64,000 nucleotides of DNA. Origin: Nitrospirota bacterium. GTDB taxonomy: Bacteria; Nitrospirota; Thermodesulfovibrionia; UBA6902. Shown here piece by piece: positions 61,236 through 64,000 of the stretch. The translations under genes were made by a program, and so were the position numbers. The notes beneath the pieces were generated by a model. The model did no database searches. It had not been told where the DNA came from and was given only the letters and a program-made list of their open reading frames with translations. The first letter of the stretch is position 1. Each line of letters begins with the position of its first letter. The stretch is taken from positions 1-64,000 of the forward strand of contig JACQZG010000001.1 of assembly GCA_016213935.1 (NCBI GenBank). Direction: 5' to 3'.

Positions 61236-62996
61236 ATGCATAAAGAGGGCCATGATCGTAAGATCAAACTGACTGCCTTTATTGTCGCTGTCTTTACATT
61301 CGTCATTTTTCTGCCAGCTCTTAAGAACGGATTTGTTCATTGGGACGATCATATCTATATTTATGATAACCCTTACATAGAATGGCTCGGCACCGCCTCG
61401 CTGGACTGGGTCTTCTCACTGGAGGAAGCCATATGGATTCCCCTGACGAGGTTCTCGCATATCCTTGTATACGCGGTATCCGGGCTGAACCCGCTTGGGC
61501 ATCATCTCGCTAACAATATTCTTCACGCGTTAAATGCCTTCCTGGTAACGCTCCTTGCCTTCAGGCTCATAGAGGCCGCAAGGCCTTCATCGCCTTATAT
61601 ATCTGGGAATATTCTCATATGCGCCGGCCTTACGGGGATAATATTCGGGATTCACCCTCTCCGCGTGGAGTCGGTCGCATGGGCCACTGAGAGGAAAGAT
61701 GTGCTATTCCTTTTCTTCGCCCTGCTCAGCCTGCTCCAATATCTGAGGTATGCGGCTGCTTATGGAAGCCGTGATGCAAGGAGCAAATATCTTCGCTCCG
61801 TTCTCTTCTTCGCCATGGCATTGATGAGCAAGCCGATGGCCGTTACATTGCCGGTCGTGCTGCTGATTCTTGACCTTTATCCGCTAAAAAGGCTGATAGC
61901 GGGAAACCCGTTAAGACTTCAGTATAAGATCTTCGCGGAAAAGATCCCCTTCTTGTTTTTGAGTCTTTCTGCCTCTGTTATAACTATAATCGGTTACAAG
62001 CCTTACGGCATGGAGGTTGTATGGGCGGAGAGAGGCCTTTTTGAGAGGGTTCTTTTAGGGGTGAGGGCCCTGTTTTTTTATCTTATGAAGATGTTATACC
62101 CTGTAAATCTCGTCCCTGTCTATCCGTATCCTTCGGAAATATCCCTGTTTTCATTTGAGCATGCAATGGGTTCAGCTCTTTTTGTTGCCGTTACGGGATT
62201 CTGTCTCCACAAATGGAAAGATGAAAAGGTCTGGCTGACGGCGTGGGCATTCTACATAATAAGCCTCCTCCCTGTTTTGGGTGTCCTGAGATATGGATTA
62301 TTTGCGGCTGCGGCTGACCGCTACACATACCTGCCGGGTCTTGCCCCGGCTCTGCTTTTGAGCATAGGCATTATATCGGTTTACGGGCGCATCGCGGAGA
62401 GGAAAGGGCTTAGATTGGCTCAGGCCGCACTCGCAGGTTTTTTAATCCTTGCCGTTCCTCTCTTATCGTTTCTCACCGTCAGGCAGATAAAAATATGGGA
62501 GAACAGCTTTACGTTGTGGACGGCTCAATTGAAGGTGTTTCCCGAAAGCCACCTTGCGCTCATGAATATAGCTGATGCTTACAACGCTGAAGGAGAACAT
62601 GAAAAGGCTGTTGAGGCCTTGAACAAGGCGCAAAAACTTTATCAGGACGACCCTGTCATCTATTCCATCCGCGGCGGGACATACGGGAAATTAGGGATGC
62701 ATGAGAAAGCAGTGCGCGACCTCAAGGAGGCAATCAGGCTGAAGCCTGATAAAGCCGAATATTACAATGAGCTTGGAGTTGCTTACGGTAATCTGGGTGA
62801 TTTTGGACAGGCTGTTGAGAGTTTGAATACCGCGATAAAGATTGACCCTCATCTCTCAGGAGCCTTCTTCCACAGGGGCGTGGCATATTACAAACTTGGC
62901 AATCAATATGAGGCAGTCATGAATTTCAAAGAAGCAGCAAGGCTCGGCAACGAGAACGCAAAAAAATACCTCTCGTCAGTAGGGGCGGGTTTTTGA
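61236..62996 (+). CDS. TMTC-like GT-C membrane protein with TPR repeats
   Basis: A 586-residue protein with about ten N-terminal transmembrane helices (residues 10-415) and three to four C-terminal TPRs (about 440-575, for example HEKAVEALNKAQKLYQDDP and YNELGVAYGNLGDFGQAVES). The first loop carries the acidic GT-C motif HWDDHIYIYDNPYIEWLG, and IFGIHPLRVESVAWATERKD corresponds to the TMTC second motif. TMTC-type proteins transfer mannose to proteins from a lipid-linked donor. Bacterial members lack a proven activity. No donor synthase is adjacent, but the GT2 at 37844 could supply one. It converges on typA with three bases between stops. Confidence 0.82.
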   Translation: MHKEGHDRKIKLTAFIVAVFTFVIFLPALKNGFVHWDDHIYIYDNPYIEWLGTASLDWVFSLEEAIWIPLTRFSHILVYAVSGLNPLGHHLANNILHALNAFLVTLLAFRLIEAARPSSPYISGNILICAGLTGIIFGIHPLRVESVAWATERKDVLFLFFALLSLLQYLRYAAAYGSRDARSKYLRSVLFFAMALMSKPMAVTLPVVLLILDLYPLKRLIAGNPLRLQYKIFAEKIPFLFLSLSASVITIIGYKPYGMEVVWAERGLFERVLLGVRALFFYLMKMLYPVNLVPVYPYPSEISLFSFEHAMGSALFVAVTGFCLHKWKDEKVWLTAWAFYIISLLPVLGVLRYGLFAAAADRYTYLPGLAPALLLSIGIISVYGRIAERKGLRLAQAALAGFLILAVPLLSFLTVRQIKIWENSFTLWTAQLKVFPESHLALMNIADAYNAEGEHEKAVEALNKAQKLYQDDPVIYSIRGGTYGKLGMHEKAVRDLKEAIRLKPDKAEYYNELGVAYGNLGDFGQAVESLNTAIKIDPHLSGAFFHRGVAYYKLGNQYEAVMNFKEAARLGNENAKKYLSSVGAGF

Positions 62997-62999
62997 TAT

Positions 63000-64000
63000 C
63001 TACTCCTTCCTCTTAGGCCTCTTCCCCGCCTCAAGCACTTTTTTCCTCAGCCTGATAAACTGCGGGGTGACCTCTATGAGCTCGTCTTCTTTTATGAATT
63101 CTATGGACTGCTCAAGCGTAAGCTGCCTGTGCGGGATGAGAAGGAGTGCTTCGTCAGTGCCTGAGGCCCGCATGTTTGTGAGCTTCTTCTCTTTTGTCAC
63201 ATTGACGTCAAGGTCATTGTCGCGGGAGTTCTCTCCGACCACCATGCCCTCATAGACCTGGGTGTTCTCTCTGATGAAAAGAACTCCTCTCGGCTGAAGG
63301 TGAAAAAGCGCATATGTGGTTGTCCTGCCCGGCCTGTCTGAAACAAGCGCGCCTGTCTGCCTTGAAGTCATCGGCCCGTGCCAGGGTTCATAACCGTCAA
63401 AGAGGTGATTCAAAAGCCCTGTACCCCTCGTGTCGGTAAGGAACTGCGACCTGAAGCCGATGAGCCCGCGCGACGGGATTCTGTACTCCAGCCTCACCCT
63501 GCCTTTTCCATTGTTCTGCATCTTCTGCATCCTGCCCTTTCTCATTCCTATCTGCTGTGTCACAACGCCGACAAAATCCTCGGGCACGTCAATGACAAGA
63601 AGCTCCATGGGCTCATGCTTTACGCCGTTTATCTCTTTTGTTATGGTCTCAGGCATTGATACCGAAAGCTCATACCCCTCGCGCCTCATCATCTCTATCA
63701 GGATCGCAAGCTGAAGCTCGCCCCTGCCCATGACCTGGAATGAATCTGTATTGTCAAAATTGATCCTTATCGAAACATTGTAAAGAAGCTCTTTCTCGAG
63801 CCTGTCCCTCAGGTTCCTCGAAGTGACATATTTGCCGTCCTTGCCTGCAAAAGGCGATGTATTGATGGAGAACATCATTGAGATGGTTGGCTCATCCACC
63901 TTTATCCTCGGGAGCGGCATCGGTTTATTTATATCTGTAATCGTGTCTCCTATGTTGATGCCTTCAATGCCGGAGAGCGCGATAATGTCGCCGACATGCG
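63000..64000 (-). CDS. typA: GTPase TypA/BipA, C-terminal part
   Basis: A partial gene. The reading frame continues without a stop to the window edge (upstream residues read [16 protein letters not shown]), so a start at 63920 is an artefact and the GTPase domain lies outside. Visible domains are EF-G-like III and [41 protein letters not shown], and [19 protein letters not shown], followed by the BipA-specific C-terminus with [20 protein letters not shown]. BipA is a ribosome-associated translational GTPase for stress and cold. Confidence 0.95.
   Translation of the reverse strand, partial: HVGDIIALSGIEGINIGDTITDINKPMPLPRIKVDEPTISMMFSINTSPFAGKDGKYVTSRNLRDRLEKELLYNVSIRINFDNTDSFQVMGRGELQLAILIEMMRREGYELSVSMPETITKEINGVKHEPMELLVIDVPEDFVGVVTQQIGMRKGRMQKMQNNGKGRVRLEYRIPSRGLIGFRSQFLTDTRGTGLLNHLFDGYEPWHGPMTSRQTGALVSDRPGRTTTYALFHLQPRGVLFIRENTQVYEGMVVGENSRDNDLDVNVTKEKKLTNMRASGTDEALLLIPHRQLTLEQSIEFIKEDELIEVTPQFIRLRKKVLEAGKRPKRKE

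Noticed and set aside
1..64000. CRISPR arrays, tRNA or rRNA genes
   Set aside because: No regularly spaced repeats with unique spacers and no cloverleaf or rRNA-like conserved segments were recognised by eye; a tRNAscan or Infernal run would be decisive.

Overview
The window looks like chromosomal DNA of a Gram-negative, free-living bacterium, most likely from Nitrospirota or a neighbouring deltaproteobacteria-like lineage. This is an inference from the mix of families: DUF4416, CFI-box C-terminal proteins, TMTC-like TPR proteins, YidC with a large periplasmic domain, an outer-membrane beta-barrel, the MEP isoprenoid pathway and many intergenic hairpin repeats. No rRNA, tRNA, CRISPR array or replication origin was seen. 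Both window edges cut genes: the end of a HIT protein on the left, and TypA/BipA (5' part missing) on the right.

Layout. 0-2.9 kb: HIT end, a MagIII-like DNA glycosylase, a eukaryotic-type phosphomannomutase-like HAD protein and two small unknowns. 3.2-7.5 kb: a tightly coupled pstS-pstC-pstA-pstB-phoU phosphate uptake operon. 7.5-9.1 kb: DUF2784 protein, a YkgJ-type pseudogene with two lesions, and a DUF433/DUF5615 toxin-antitoxin-like pair. 9.2-12.9 kb: an AT-rich accessory island with a membrane-anchored protein ending in a Mu gpF-like cysteine motif and an OLD-like TOPRIM protein. 12.9-20 kb: bioA, degP/htrA, PIN-TRAM protein, ispD, ispF, a TlpA-like thioredoxin, a QueG-like Fe-S protein and DUF4416. 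20-29.8 kb: pgi, proB and obgE interspersed with small toxin-antitoxin-like genes (HicB-like, MntA/HepT, DUF4160/DUF2442, RelE/HigA) and secreted unknowns. 30-41 kb: glgP, yidC-yidD-rpmH (with no rnpA between them), mnmG, and a lipid-linked glycosylation group (flippase-like protein, GT2, PAP2-ArnT-like fusion). 41-47.5 kb: beta-barrel protein, two CFI-box subtilases, rsmA, DUF559. 47.6-50.7 kb: an AddA/RecB-like helicase-nuclease. 50.8-56.5 kb: a second AT-rich accessory island with Fic, a C5 DNA methyltransferase coupled to a mismatch glycosylase, two unknown proteins on the opposite strand, a TPR protein with nearly identical repeats, and a small HicB-like gene. 56.5-64 kb: recN, an in-frame cysE-cysS fusion, DoxX, a TMTC-like TPR membrane protein and typA.

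The strongest candidates for something new are the methyltransferase/mismatch-glycosylase island with two unrecognised partners (51.6-55.1 kb), the TOPRIM/gpF-like island (9.2-12.9 kb), the CysE-CysS fusion, the missing rnpA, and a family of short palindromic repeats that has entered at least three genes in frame, one of them carrying an 11-base homopolymer. All functions are read from sequence motifs only; no database search was possible.
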